This document shows, piece after piece, positions 43,885 through 54,600 of a stretch of 64,000 nucleotides of DNA. Below the pieces are notes generated by a model that was not told where the DNA came from, ran no database searches, and saw only the letters and a list, made by a program, of their open reading frames with translations. The stretch is from an uncultured Muribaculaceae bacterium (GTDB lineage Bacteria; Bacteroidota; Bacteroidia; Bacteroidales; Muribaculaceae), in the NCBI GenBank assembly GCA_944321875.1, contig CALUMX010000006.1:1-64000 (forward strand), given 5' to 3'. The position numbers and the translations under genes were made by a program. Numbering within the stretch: the first letter of the stretch is position 1; each line of letters begins with the position of its first letter.

Positions 43885-45030
43885 GTCGTACTTTGAAAGT
43901 TCGATGAACTTCTGGCTATACTGGTATTTCATCTCGTCAAGACGGGCTTCCGCCTCCAGGAAGAAGCGGTATTCCGCCAGATAGTCAATCAGCGAGATGG
44001 ACCGTTCCGCATAGGATTTCTCCAGACTGTTTCTCACGTTCGTGTCATTGACAATGCCCTCAAATTCCTTGATGGCCTGACCGAGCGACTCCACCTCTCC
44101 ATACAGCGACTCCACCTGCAACCCGAGCTGCAGCTTCGTAGTCTCATACTCCAGTTCGGCAGCCATGCGGTAAGCCTTGGCAGCCTTCACCTTATGACGG
44201 TTGGAGAAGAGCGGTATCGATACGCCGACCATGAATCCATGAAGCGGCTCGTCTTCCTTCACAAACTTATAGCCCAGCGAGAAGCCCGGCAGATAACCCT
44301 GCTTTGCCACCGACAAGTTCTTCTGCATGGCGAGGTTCTTCTGCATGACAGCCTGATTGTCGGGACTCTGCGCATAAGCGTCGGCATAATGGGCGCGGTC
44401 TTTCAGCTCGGCATTGAATTCGCACGTTTCCGTGTCAATCTCAACCGGCTTTCCTCCGTTCATGATGCGCAGACTCTCCAGCACAACGTTCCGCTCGATT
44501 TTCATCTGACGGATTTGTGAGGCAAGGTCAAACGCCTCAATACGCAGTTTGCCGATTGTAATGACAGTCATCTCGTCACGCACCTCCAGCAAAGCCGTGT
44601 TATTGACGATTTTCTCAATCATGGCAAGAATCTTACCCTGCCGCTTGATGGAGCGGTTCAACCGCACCAAGTCAAGATAGGCAAGACGGGCCTGCTTTAC
44701 GGCCTCAATCTTCTGGCTCTCATAGAGATATTCAAATGCGGAAATATTATGTTCGATAGCCTTCCGGCGTGCCATATAGGCTCCCGGCCACTCAAACGAC
44801 TCCTTGACAGTCATTTCCATCGTGCCGGCCTTCGGCATATACTCAACTTCCACCTCCGGGTCCGCCAGATTGTTCTCACTGCGGGCACTGAGCGAATCAG
44901 CCTCCTTATTGAGGCGGGCCACTTCCAAATCCGGATTGTTTTTCAAAATCTGAGCGACCAGTGCCTCCTCCTGTGCCATGACAGACACAGCCGACAATGC
45001 GGCAACCGTCAGTATCAATAACTTTTTCAT
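43867..45030 (-). CDS. TolC-family outer-membrane efflux protein
   Basis: The 387-residue protein has a signal peptide (1-19, ending SVMAQ) and the long alternating alpha-helical repeats of OEP/CusC-CzcC proteins (ILKNNPDLEVARLNKEADSL at the start of repeat 1). It provides the outer-membrane duct for the RND pump encoded just upstream, whose stop overlaps this start by 4 bp. It is shorter than E. coli CusC, as is common in CzcC-like proteins. Confidence 0.92.
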   Translation of the reverse strand: MKKLLILTVAALSAVSVMAQEEALVAQILKNNPDLEVARLNKEADSLSARSENNLADPEVEVEYMPKAGTMEMTVKESFEWPGAYMARRKAIEHNISAFEYLYESQKIEAVKQARLAYLDLVRLNRSIKRQGKILAMIEKIVNNTALLEVRDEMTVITIGKLRIEAFDLASQIRQMKIERNVVLESLRIMNGGKPVEIDTETCEFNAELKDRAHYADAYAQSPDNQAVMQKNLAMQKNLSVAKQGYLPGFSLGYKFVKEDEPLHGFMVGVSIPLFSNRHKVKAAKAYRMAAELEYETTKLQLGLQVESLYGEVESLGQAIKEFEGIVNDTNVRNSLEKSYAERSISLIDYLAEYRFFLEAEARLDEMKYQYSQKFIELSKYDSFLAE

Positions 45031-48000
45031 TTCGCCTCCTCCTTCTTTCTACAGTTAAGGTAATAGATAATCGGGACAATAAACACATTCAGCAGCGTAG
45101 AGCTGAACAAGCCGCCCAAAATCACGGCAGCCATCGGGCTTTGAATCTCGTTACCCGGTTCCGTACCGCGCAGCACAATCGGAATCAAAGCGAGCGCTGA
45201 GGTCAACGCCGTCATCACGATAGGCAGCAGACGGTCGGAAGAACCCATCTTAATGCGTTCCATCAGGGAGAATCCTTCCTCCTGAAGCTGACGGTAGCGC
45301 GACATCAGCAACATACCGTTACGGGTCGTAATACCCAGCAGGGAAATGAAACCGATAATCGCAGGAATGTTCAACTCTCCTCCGTTAATCCACAGGATAA
45401 GCACACCGCCAATCATGGCCAACGGAATATTGACGAGAATGATAAGCGATTCCCGCATATTGTGGAATTCCTGATAAAGCAGAATCAATATCACAAGGAG
45501 TGCCAGCAAGGTCGCAGCACCCAGCGTTCTCGAGGCAGCCTCCTGGCTTTCGAACTGACCGCCGTAGTTCACATAATAGCCCTCCGGCATCGGAACGGAA
45601 GCGTCAATCTTCTCGCGTATCTCATTCACCGCACCGACAAGGTCACGGTTAGAGACATTGGCTGAAACGACAATGCGGCGACGGGCATTCTCACGGCTGA
45701 CTGAATTGTAAGTCGTTGACGACTTCACCTCAGCAACCTGCATCAACGGAACCTTGCCGACATTTGTGTCAATCAACAGGTTACGCACGTTTTCCAGGGT
45801 CGCACGGCTCTCATCCTTTACGCGGACCACCAAGTTGTAAGGAACACCCTTATCGTACACCTCCGACACGACAATGCCTGACACAGAGGCGTTGAGCATC
45901 TTGTTGAGCGTAGGAACCGTCACGCCGTATTTGGCCATCAGTTCTCGCTTGGGCAGAATCTCAATCTCCGGCCGTTGCACTTGCTGCTCCATATTGACAT
46001 CGACAATACCCGGAATTTCCGAAATGGTCTTCTTTACCTTGTTACCCAAAGAAAGCAACTGGTCGAGGTCGTCACCGAAAATCTTGATGGCAATCTGTGC
46101 CTCCGTACCCGAAAGCATGGCATCAATACGGTGGGAAATCGGCTGTCCCACTTCTACACTCAAGCCCGGAATAAGCGACAGCTTCTCACGGATTTCCTTG
46201 GCAATCTCCTCACGCGGACGGTCGATAATCTCATAAGGAGCCTCGATTTCCGAAGAGTTCGTACCACGGGAGTGCTCGTCAAGCTCCGCACGGCCTGTCT
46301 TGCGGGCAATGGTCTTGATTTCAGGAATGCTGAGCAGCATCTGGTCTGCCTGTTCTCCGATTTTATTGGACTCCTCCAATGAGATACCCGGCAGCGTAGT
46401 AAGGTTGATGGTAAACGAACCCTCGTTGAACGGCGGCAGGAAGCCGCGTCCCAATGTGGCAGTCAGCAGAAGTGCCACCACAAACAAACCACCCACCGAT
46501 GTCAGCAGCACTTTCTTGTGGCGCATGGCATAGAGAAGCGATTTCGCGTAGTATTCCTTCATCTTGCGCGACACGACGGCCTCCTTGCTGCCCGACCCCA
46601 GATGTTTATCCTTCGCCAGCAACACGTTGCACAGCACCGGCGTAAGCGTCAGCGCCACTACCGTAGAAGCAATCAGGGCAATGATAAAGGCGATGCCCAG
46701 CGGAATCAGCAGGCGGCCTTCGATACCCGACAGGAAGAACAGCGGAAGGAAGCTGGCAATGATAATCAGCGTGGAGTTGAGAATCGGACGGCGCACCTCG
46801 GAAGATGCCTCAAAAATCACCTCCTTAATGCTGAGCCACTCGCCCGCAGGCAACTGCCGGTTCAGCCTCAACCGCCGGTAGACGTTCTCCACGTCGACAA
46901 TCGCGTCATCGACCAGCGAGCCGATGGCAATGGCGATACCGCCAAGCGACATCGTATTGATTGACAATCCCATGATATGCAACACCACCAACGTGATAAT
47001 CACAGAGATAGGCAATGCAAGCACGGAAATAACCGTTGCCCTCACATCCATCAGGAAAAGGAAGAGGATGATGATGACAAACAAGGCTCCTTCCAGCAAC
47101 GCGCTTTGAATGTTGCTGATAGAATTATCGATAAAATCGCTCTGACGGAAGATATTGGTCGAAATGTTCACATCGGCAGGAAGATTCTTCTTCAACTCCG
47201 CCAGTGAATTCTCAACCGCTTCAGTCAGTTCGAGCGTATTGGTCTCATTCTGTTTGGACACGGTTACCAGCACGGCAGGCTTTCCGCATTCCGTGGCCAG
47301 ACCCAGCTTCGGAAATTCCGAGCCAATCTTCACTTCCGCGATGTCGCTTACCCGTACAATGCCGTTTTCATCCGAACGGATGACAGACTGTCCGATAGCG
47401 TCCACGTCGGTCGTATTGACAATGCTCTTAATTAGATACTCATTGTCGTGCTCATAGAGGATACCGCCGTTGGAATTGTTGTTGATGCCTTCCGTAGCCT
47501 CCAGCACCTCATCCACCGTCACGTTGTAGTAACGCATGCGCTCCGGGTCGAGCAATATCTGATACTCCTTGATGTCGCCACCCATGACCGTCACCTGCGC
47601 CACTCCGCTGAGCGACAGCAACTGCGGCTTGAGGACGCGGTCGGCAATCGTGCGCAACTCCTGACCGGAAGTCTTGTCGGAAGTAAGTCCGATAATCATC
47701 ACCTCACCCATGATGGATGTCTGCGGCGTCATAACCGGCGTTCCCACATTCGGCGGAAGCGCGTCGGCAATCGTCATCAGCTTCTCCGAAACAATCTGAC
47801 GGTCGATATAAACATCGGTTCCCCACTCAAATTCGGCAATCACAACCGACAGACCCATATCGGAGCTGGAACGTACACGACGCACGCCCGTAGCACCGTT
47901 CAAAGCCGTCTCAATCGGATATGACACCAGTCGCTCCACTTCGTCCGGGGCAAGACCCGGAGCCTCAGTCATCACCGTAACCGTCGGCGCGTTCAAGTCG

Positions 48001-48119
48001 GGGAACACATCGACATTGGTACGGGAGATTGTATAGAGGCCACCTGCAAATATCAGCACAAAGGCAAATATTATCAGGTACTTATTCTCTAATGAAAAAC
48101 GTATTATTCTATTTAGCAT
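45027..48119 (-). CDS. Heavy-metal efflux RND pump, CusA/CzcA family
   Basis: The 1,030-residue inner-membrane protein has the 12-helix, two-periplasmic-loop RND layout. The heavy-metal subfamily signature is clear: the N-terminal TISRTNVDVFPDLNAPTVTV and the helix-4 acidic motif GSLVDDAIVDVENVYRRLR, with the GGIAIAIGSLVDDAI context. It exports monovalent or divalent metal ions by proton antiport together with the adaptor and TolC-like protein. Copper/silver and zinc/cobalt/cadmium types cannot be separated by eye. It is flanked by a 4-bp overlap (tolC) and a 12-bp gap (adaptor). Confidence 0.95.
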   Translation of the reverse strand: MLNRIIRFSLENKYLIIFAFVLIFAGGLYTISRTNVDVFPDLNAPTVTVMTEAPGLAPDEVERLVSYPIETALNGATGVRRVRSSSDMGLSVVIAEFEWGTDVYIDRQIVSEKLMTIADALPPNVGTPVMTPQTSIMGEVMIIGLTSDKTSGQELRTIADRVLKPQLLSLSGVAQVTVMGGDIKEYQILLDPERMRYYNVTVDEVLEATEGINNNSNGGILYEHDNEYLIKSIVNTTDVDAIGQSVIRSDENGIVRVSDIAEVKIGSEFPKLGLATECGKPAVLVTVSKQNETNTLELTEAVENSLAELKKNLPADVNISTNIFRQSDFIDNSISNIQSALLEGALFVIIILFLFLMDVRATVISVLALPISVIITLVVLHIMGLSINTMSLGGIAIAIGSLVDDAIVDVENVYRRLRLNRQLPAGEWLSIKEVIFEASSEVRRPILNSTLIIIASFLPLFFLSGIEGRLLIPLGIAFIIALIASTVVALTLTPVLCNVLLAKDKHLGSGSKEAVVSRKMKEYYAKSLLYAMRHKKVLLTSVGGLFVVALLLTATLGRGFLPPFNEGSFTINLTTLPGISLEESNKIGEQADQMLLSIPEIKTIARKTGRAELDEHSRGTNSSEIEAPYEIIDRPREEIAKEIREKLSLIPGLSVEVGQPISHRIDAMLSGTEAQIAIKIFGDDLDQLLSLGNKVKKTISEIPGIVDVNMEQQVQRPEIEILPKRELMAKYGVTVPTLNKMLNASVSGIVVSEVYDKGVPYNLVVRVKDESRATLENVRNLLIDTNVGKVPLMQVAEVKSSTTYNSVSRENARRRIVVSANVSNRDLVGAVNEIREKIDASVPMPEGYYVNYGGQFESQEAASRTLGAATLLALLVILILLYQEFHNMRESLIILVNIPLAMIGGVLILWINGGELNIPAIIGFISLLGITTRNGMLLMSRYRQLQEEGFSLMERIKMGSSDRLLPIVMTALTSALALIPIVLRGTEPGNEIQSPMAAVILGGLFSSTLLNVFIVPIIYYLNCRKKEEAK

Positions 48120-48131
48120 GGCAACAGCTTG

Positions 48132-49289
48132 TTAATGATGGTGATGACCCTCAGGAATAGCACCTGTATTGGCCGCTAATTTCACATAGACAGCTCCTTC
48201 CGAAACCACTTTGTCGCCCGGTTTCAAGCCTGACTTCACTTCCACACGCTCTCCGTTGCCGTTACCGAGCACCACCTGACGCTTTTCGTAATGTTCCGGC
48301 ATCGTGCTTACGAACACGGAGTAAGTGCCCTGCTCCTCGATAACCGCTTTCTCAGGCACGGAAATCACATCCGGACGTTCCACGCCGAGCAGATAAACCT
48401 CCACATAGCTTCCCGGCACCACCGTTCCGTCGTTGTTGAACGAGAAAGAGACCGTGAAATAGCCGTTGCTCACCTGCGACAACTCGCCCGACGACAAGCG
48501 ACGGCCGCTCATACCGGCAAGTGAATAGACTTTCTCACTGCCCGGCATCTTGAAATTAGCAGAATTAATCAGCGAATAAGAAGAATAATATTGCTGAGGC
48601 ACAGTAGCCGTAAGCACCAGCTCTGTACCTGAATTTACTACCGCTACCGGCGTTCCAACCGACACATAGGCACCGTTCTGCACCAGCATCTGGCTGATTA
48701 CGCCGCTGATGTCGCTTCTCACCTCTGTGCTGGACTGATTGCTGTCGATGGCATTCTTCGCCATGTCCATTGCAGACTTCGCGTTGTTCAACTCCTGCGC
48801 AGTGGCAAGTTCCGCGTCATAAAGCGCCTTCACGCGCTCGTATTCCTTCTTTGCACGGTTATACTCGATAACAGCCTGCTCCTTCGGGTCACCGCCCAAT
48901 ACGCCGGCCGACGAAATGGAACCGAGAGCGGCGCCCTTGCCGACCTTCACTCCCGCTACCATCCCTTTACGGAAAGAGATGACGCCGGACGACTTGGCTA
49001 CGACTACCGACTGTACCGTCGGTGCGGGAGCAATCTCTCCTCCCACCTTAAACACTTCCGAGAACGGAGCTGCCTGGATGGTTTCCACCTTAATGCCCAG
49101 TTTCTTCGCCCGCTCATCGTGCATCACGACCACGCCGTCACCGTCCTCGTGAGCGTGCTCGTCCTTGGTTTCCTTCACTTCTTCCGCATGGTCATGCCCT
49201 TCATGCGCATGCTCTTCATGCTCGTGCGTACCGCACGCTGTCAGCCAGAACATGGCCAGACAGCCTAAAAACAATTTATTGATTTTCAT
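48132..49289 (-). CDS. RND efflux periplasmic adaptor lipoprotein, CusB/CzcB-like
   Basis: From the ATG at 49289 the protein is 385 residues with a lipobox LTAC (Cys19); the open frame runs 24 codons upstream, but that would hide the signal. After the Cys comes a His/Glu/Asp-rich stretch (HEHEEHAHEGHDHAEE, DEHAHEDGDG), then the barrel-sandwich, alpha-hairpin and beta-barrel domains of membrane-fusion proteins. The C-terminus ends EGHHHH. The His-rich ends are likely metal ligands. It sits between the pump and the small His-rich gene. Confidence 0.93.
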   Translation of the reverse strand: MKINKLFLGCLAMFWLTACGTHEHEEHAHEGHDHAEEVKETKDEHAHEDGDGVVVMHDERAKKLGIKVETIQAAPFSEVFKVGGEIAPAPTVQSVVVAKSSGVISFRKGMVAGVKVGKGAALGSISSAGVLGGDPKEQAVIEYNRAKKEYERVKALYDAELATAQELNNAKSAMDMAKNAIDSNQSSTEVRSDISGVISQMLVQNGAYVSVGTPVAVVNSGTELVLTATVPQQYYSSYSLINSANFKMPGSEKVYSLAGMSGRRLSSGELSQVSNGYFTVSFSFNNDGTVVPGSYVEVYLLGVERPDVISVPEKAVIEEQGTYSVFVSTMPEHYEKRQVVLGNGNGERVEVKSGLKPGDKVVSEGAVYVKLAANTGAIPEGHHHH

Positions 49290-49351
49290 AGTTTTGGATT
49301 GTATTTTTCGATTTCTTGAATTTTCATTCCGTCCAGATACGGAAAAGCCAG

Positions 49352-49378
49352 CACGGGACAAGCACAGCTTTGTCCGGG
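49352..49378. repeat. Hairpin between the His-rich gene and the adaptor gene
   Basis: GGGACAAGC (49355-49363) and GCTTTGTCC (49367-49375) pair with one bulge. No T-run follows in either direction. The 143-bp gap 49290-49432 otherwise shows no clear promoter; the hairpin may mark an mRNA processing or stability element. Confidence 0.35.
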
Positions 49379-49432
49379 CTGCAATGAAAAGAGGCTACCG
49401 CGAAAGTAACACGGCACCCCATCCTCTCTACC

Positions 49433-49831
49433 TTATACAATCGGAGGACCTCTTAGATTTACGGTTTCCCCTCCCCGGCATTCACTGCCAAGCACCGAGG
49501 GTATAAAAAAACGAGCATCGCTCTCTCCGACATACGGTTCGACCACCGCAAGCTCGGAAGGCAATGCATCGTAGGATATAGATTGAAGCTGATGGTGCAC
49601 ATCAGCACTGTACACCTTGGATATGATATACGACTGCTGGTATTCGCAGGGTAAATCGCCGTCTTTCTCTGAATGATGGTGCTCGCTGCACTGCAGGTCG
49701 GAGGCAAACATGGCCTCATACACAGGAGATACAGCTACATGATGATGGTGATGATGGAACTGGACAATGCTGAACATTGCCATAATTCCAACCAGAAATA
49801 TTGCCAATATTTTCTTTACACCATGCATCAT
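49433..49831 (-). CDS. Small exported histidine-rich protein
   Basis: The 132-residue protein has a hydrophobic N-terminal segment (KKILAIFLVGIMAMFSIVQF) directly followed by six His (residues 26-31) and later CSEHHHSEKDGDLPC. The rest has no recognisable domain. Small His-rich proteins of this type precede CusB/CzcB genes in other Bacteroidales. A periplasmic metal-binding or metal-sensing role for the efflux system is inferred. Start could be either of two adjacent Met. It begins 6 bp after the hslR stop, so it may be read from the rplY promoter as well. Confidence 0.75.
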   Translation of the reverse strand: MMHGVKKILAIFLVGIMAMFSIVQFHHHHHHVAVSPVYEAMFASDLQCSEHHHSEKDGDLPCEYQQSYIISKVYSADVHHQLQSISYDALPSELAVVEPYVGESDARFFIPSVLGSECRGGETVNLRGPPIV

Positions 49832-49837
49832 CTGTTT

Positions 49838-50272
49838 TTATTCCTCATCATCAAAGAAGTCATCGTCGAAGTCAAATTCCGCCTCGCTATAGGAGTACAT
49901 ATCATCGGTAAACTTCGACAACTCACGCCCATCTTTTTTTGTCGGACGCCCCAATCCCTTCTGTCGGTTGATGAATCCGGTAATTTTCACCATCTCCAGC
50001 AACTCATACTGGCTCGGAGCCGTGACATTCTCAAGAAATTGCGGTACTAATTTAGCACCCATTCTGTTTTCTGCCAAATCCAAGACCTTAAAAGAATAGA
50101 CGATGGGCGGTTTTTTCACATCTATTATCTCTCCGACCTTCACCGGACGGGAGGGCTTGACGCCGACACCTCCCACCGACACGCGGCCTTTCTTGCAGGC
50201 CTCGGTGGCAATGGTACGGGTCTTGAACACGCGGGTGGCCCAAAGCCACTTATCTATTCTTACTTCTTTCAT
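49838..50272 (-). CDS. hslR: S4-domain RNA-binding protein, Hsp15-like
   Basis: The 144-residue protein has an N-terminal S4 domain (VRIDKWLWATRVFKTRTIAT, then CKKGRVSVGG) and an acidic tail (YSEAEFDFDDDFFDDEE). Hsp15 proteins bind free 50S subunits carrying a nascent chain and help recycle them. It follows pth by 3 bp. Confidence 0.92.
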   Translation of the reverse strand: MKEVRIDKWLWATRVFKTRTIATEACKKGRVSVGGVGVKPSRPVKVGEIIDVKKPPIVYSFKVLDLAENRMGAKLVPQFLENVTAPSQYELLEMVKITGFINRQKGLGRPTKKDGRELSKFTDDMYSYSEAEFDFDDDFFDDEE

Positions 50273-50275
50273 GCT

Positions 50276-50839
50276 CTATTTGTTGTTATAGTTGTTCATT
50301 GCGAACGCGAGCCCCGACAGGCAGAACGCTTTCATTGCCTCGACCGCCAGACCGATGCGCTCGTCAAGCAACTCACGCTCCTCAGCCGGGAACCGGCCCA
50401 GGACATACTCTACCTGGAATCCTTTGGGAAAATCGCATCCTATGCCGAAGCGAAGACGCGCATACGACTGCGAGCCGACACATTCAGCCACACTTTTCAA
50501 ACCATTGTGTCCTGCATCGCTACCCTTTCCCTTCAGGCGGATAGCTCCGACAGGCAAGGCCAAATCATCCACAAGTATCAGGACATTTTCCAACGGAATG
50601 TTCTCCTTGTCCATCCAGTATTTCACGGCATTGCCGCTGAGGTTCATATAGGTGGACGGCTTCAGCAACACCAGCTGCTTGTTTTTCAAGCGCGTGTGTG
50701 CCACGTCACCGTAACGCTCCGTCTGAAAAGAAATATTGGATGCTTTCGCAAAAGCATCCAATATCATAAATCCTATATTGTGGCGGGTATTTTGGTACTC
50801 TGCACCAATGTTCCCCAAACCGACAATCAAGTATTTCAT
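50276..50839 (-). CDS. pth: Peptidyl-tRNA hydrolase
   Basis: The 187-residue enzyme releases peptides from peptidyl-tRNA. The family start [20 protein letters not shown] includes catalytic His20 and Asn10; [12 protein letters not shown] and the VDDLALPVG and [11 protein letters not shown] motifs are also present. It lies 9 bp after rplY and 3 bp before hslR, a translation-quality operon. Confidence 0.97.
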   Translation of the reverse strand: MKYLIVGLGNIGAEYQNTRHNIGFMILDAFAKASNISFQTERYGDVAHTRLKNKQLVLLKPSTYMNLSGNAVKYWMDKENIPLENVLILVDDLALPVGAIRLKGKGSDAGHNGLKSVAECVGSQSYARLRFGIGCDFPKGFQVEYVLGRFPAEERELLDERIGLAVEAMKAFCLSGLAFAMNNYNNK

Positions 50840-50848
50840 ACGAAATTA

Positions 50849-51499
50849 TTACTTGCCTTGAGCAGCCTGAGCACCACGGGCAGCACGTGTCAATTGAACG
50901 GCGCAAACGACAGCGTTCTTTGCGTTCATCAATTCCAAGCCTTCGAAGTGCAAGTCGCCAATCTGCATTGTCTTACCAAGACCGAGGTTGTCAACGTTGA
51001 TAACCACTCTCTCAGGAATTGCAGAGTAGATAGCCTTAACTTTGATTTTCTTCATTGACAAGCTGAGCTTACCACCGGCCTTCACACCTTCTGCGTGACC
51101 TTCCAACTTAACAGGAACTTCGATAACAACCGGCTTCTTGTCGTTTACTTCCAACAAGTCAATGTGAAGAATTTCTTCTTTTACCGGGTGGAATTGGATG
51201 TCCTTCAATACAGCAACCTTCTTCTCGCCGTTGATGTCGAGGTTGATTGCGTAGATGTCCGGAGTATAGATAAGCTTGCGAACGTCCTCTGCCTTTACAG
51301 TAAGGTTAGTTACGATGACAGCCTTGTTGTTTGCGATTTCGATGAGTGATTGACCTTCCTTCAATGAACCGTTGTATGGGAGTTCTACGATTTCACCACC
51401 GTTCATTACTACTGGAATCAAACCTGCGTTACGCAATTCTTTAGAAGCCTTCTTACCGATGCAAGTTCTCGGTTGAGCTGATAAGTTAAAATTTTTCAT
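50849..51499 (-). CDS. rplY: 50S ribosomal protein bL25, CTC form
   Basis: The 216-residue protein has an N-terminal 5S-rRNA-binding domain (LSAQPRTCIGKKASKELRNA, then GLIPVVMNGG) and the C-terminal TL5/CTC extension (VPVKLEGHAEGVKAGGKLSL). It ends in an Ala/Gln-rich tail. It is first in the rplY-pth-hslR run and has a textbook promoter. Confidence 0.97.
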   Translation of the reverse strand: MKNFNLSAQPRTCIGKKASKELRNAGLIPVVMNGGEIVELPYNGSLKEGQSLIEIANNKAVIVTNLTVKAEDVRKLIYTPDIYAINLDINGEKKVAVLKDIQFHPVKEEILHIDLLEVNDKKPVVIEVPVKLEGHAEGVKAGGKLSLSMKKIKVKAIYSAIPERVVINVDNLGLGKTMQIGDLHFEGLELMNAKNAVVCAVQLTRAARGAQAAQGK

Positions 51500-51585
51500 T
51501 TGTAATTAAGTTTTGTGTTACTCAAAATTAAGTGTAGTTACATGCTCCTTAATTTCCCATCACACGGAATTTTAAAAAAGCGTTG

Positions 51586-51617
51586 CAAAATTACACGTTT
51601 TTCCGCTATCTCACAAA
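51586..51617 (-). promoter_or_regulatory. Promoter of rplY-pth-hslR (and possibly the efflux genes)
   Basis: On the minus strand: TTTG at 51614-51617, 20 bp, then TAATTTTG at 51586-51593. The leader to rplY is about 80 nt. I see no terminator in the remainder of 51500-51696 for the nuclease gene ending at 51697. Confidence 0.75.
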
Positions 51618-51696
51618 TTTTCCAAGCGTTTTCTGCTCTTAATTTATTATAATTCAATAAATCAAGTGTCTTTTTCCTCGAAGCACGCTGTTTGCC

Positions 51697-54600
51697 CTAT
51701 CGGCCACAGGCTTCCTTAAACTGGCAATACTTGCAGTTTTCCTCATTCTCAGTCTGGCGGAAAGGCTCTTTCGGGTCAAACAAACTTTCGATTACCTTGC
51801 CAAACTCATCCATGAATGCTTGGTTGTCAAACACTCCGGCGTCCTTATAGTTGAACAGATTCGCCTTATTGACAGTCAACGCCTGTCGGCCGTTTGCCCA
51901 CGTCGTAACCTTCCTCAACTTGTAAATCACCGGCTGTATAACCTTCTCTTCCGGATGACGCATTTCGTAGGCGTTGCAATAAAGCAGTAACTGGAATATG
52001 CCTTCCGGCCATTTGGCATTGGTGCGTCCGAAAAGAGTGCTTATGTAGTCATTCTTCAACTCCATTTCCTCATCGCCCGTCTTATAATCGACGATGCGCA
52101 GACGCTTCTCACCGCATTCATCGGTCGGTTTCGGGGAAACTCTGTCCAAGCGGTCTATGAACATTTTGAAGTTGAACTCTATTCCGTTGTCAAGTTTCCA
52201 CGGGAACGTATCTTCCACCTCCGAACCCAGATAGTCAAACGGACACAAGTCCTTCTCGCGCCGCAACACTTCCTCCACATAATAAGCCACAATCTTTCCG
52301 ATAAGAATGGCCTCACCTTCCAACGGCGTGAGCCGTCTGTCCTCTTCCTCGATTCCGTTATAGAAGCAGTTGACCGCACTCGTCACATATTGGTCGAGCT
52401 TGGTATGCTTCGATTCGAGGAGGCCGTCAATATAATCGGCCGTAACAAGCCTGACTCCCGCCTCATTCTTTAGCGACACACCGTTATAGACAAGCTCAAA
52501 AACTCTGTGCACCACCAATCCGAAAGTCGCACTGTCTATAAAGTCGCTCATCTCGGTCGCTTCCTTTATATTCTCGATACGGTTCAGATAGAACTTCAGC
52601 GGACAAGCTATATAGGCTTTGATGGCACTGGCCGAAAGATTTCTTGTGCCGCACCATTTGCCGTTCTCCCATTTGCCGGTTTTGAACTTCTCCAGCTCTG
52701 CCATGACGCGGTCATCCTTGTTCACAACAATCGGAACTTCCTCCATTGCCTCCACCTTGTAGTCGTAGACTCTGCGACGGATAGCATCACGCCGGTCGGC
52801 ACCACTGTAATATATCTTCTCCAACTGATAGATATAGCGCGACTCCTCTCCGCTCGACAATCCCTGCGTCCGCGAATCATAGATGAGATAGACATTCTCC
52901 GCACGGCTTATCATGCGGTAGAAATAGTAGGTGTACATCGAATCCTGCAACTCATAAGTTGCCATTCCGAAGGCGATGCGCAACGTGTTGGGAATAAACG
53001 AGCGTGTATAGTGCTTTGTCGGGAATACCTTCTCGTTCATCGAGAGGATGATAAGGTTCTTGAAATCAAGCAGACGCGTCTCAAGCACACCCATCAGCTG
53101 CAAACCTTTCAACGGCTCTCCCTCAAACGGTACCGACGAACCGGCCATCATGCGTGAGAGAAGGAAGAACGACGAGCTGCCGCTCAGTCCCTCCACGTTG
53201 TAAGTAGTAATCAGCGAACGCAAGACGGCAAGCGTACTGCGGTACTGACGGATGAAATACAATTCCAGCGTTTCCTGCAACGACGCTTCTCCGGCGTCAT
53301 CCTCCTGCGCTTCTGCCGGATGCAAGGCAGACAGTCCGGTTTCTATGCGCTTTAGTAGACGGTCCAGATAGTCAATCACCGAAGCCGAATGACTGCTGTC
53401 GATGCCGCAGAACGTTTCCCGCAGCCCTTCGCTCGCATCGGAGAAGAAGGAGGCTGGGACAAAGAACAGCCGCTTCTCCTTCGCCGTGTCAAGCAGACGG
53501 TTTATCTCACTTCCCGAACGGGCAAGCAACGGCATATATGGATGCGTCAGCAACGATTCCACATCCGGGAAATAGAACGCGGCACTGCCGCCCACCAGTC
53601 GCCGGCGATGATGGAGCGTCGAGACCATCGAGACGAGCGAAGCCACCGATGTCTGACCGATGGGAAATCCCATCGTGATGTTTACGTCCATATCCCGTCC
53701 CGATATGGCCGACAGCACGGAATTGAGATATTTCTCCTCCGGCATCACGACAGCCGTGTCAATCGGGTCGCTCATGTCTATCTTTCCGGCAGTCTGAAGC
53801 TCACCGAGAATCTCGTTCACCACCTTGGCCTGTCCCCCACCTGACGGAACCGAAACCACCTCCACATTCGGGAAGTGGGTGGCTTCGCCTGTCACTGTAT
53901 AGCGCGAGGGGTAAGCCTTGACATATTTCCGCAGGAAAAACGAACCTTTGTTGACGTCATCGAAAAACGGCGACTCAAAATCCCAATAGAAGTCGGCAAT
54001 GTCCAACTTCTGCAAATGCCTGAATATCTTTTCCTCCGCCGTGGAGAGCGTGCTGAATCCGACAAAGACAATGCGGCGGAACTCAAAGTCGTCGGCCGTC
54101 TTCTTTTCAATGTTCTCCGCCGTGGCCCGGTACATCATTCCGTTGTAAGCCACACCCTTCTTTTCCAGCTCTGCCCGGAAATTCTTATAAAGGTCGGCGA
54201 GCACATCCCACAGACGGGTAAACGCACCCTTGGCGGCTGATTTGCTCTCAGGACGCACCCACAGATGCTCATCATCGGTCGACCTGACAAGCCCCCAGAA
54301 TTCCTTGATGACATCCAATTGCGCTTCTGTCAGATAATTGGATTGAATCTCCTTGAAGTTCGCCATATTGTGAAACAGCGCGCGGGCATCAACCATATAG
54401 CGGTCCACATCGTTGAAATCGCCTAGAATCATATCACCCCAATAAAGGAATTTGTCAAAGTCGGAAAATTCCTGCGACAGCTTGCGGAACTCGGCGTAGA
54501 GAATCATCAGCTGCTCCACACGGTCCACCTCCAGCAACCCGGAAATGCCGCTGACAAACTCGGAAATAGTCCTGATTTCAGGCAACACAAAAGCCTTGCC

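Noticed and set aside
49290-49361. 24-codon extension of the efflux adaptor
   Set aside because: The ATG at 49289 gives a proper lipoprotein signal with LTAC; the extension would mask it.
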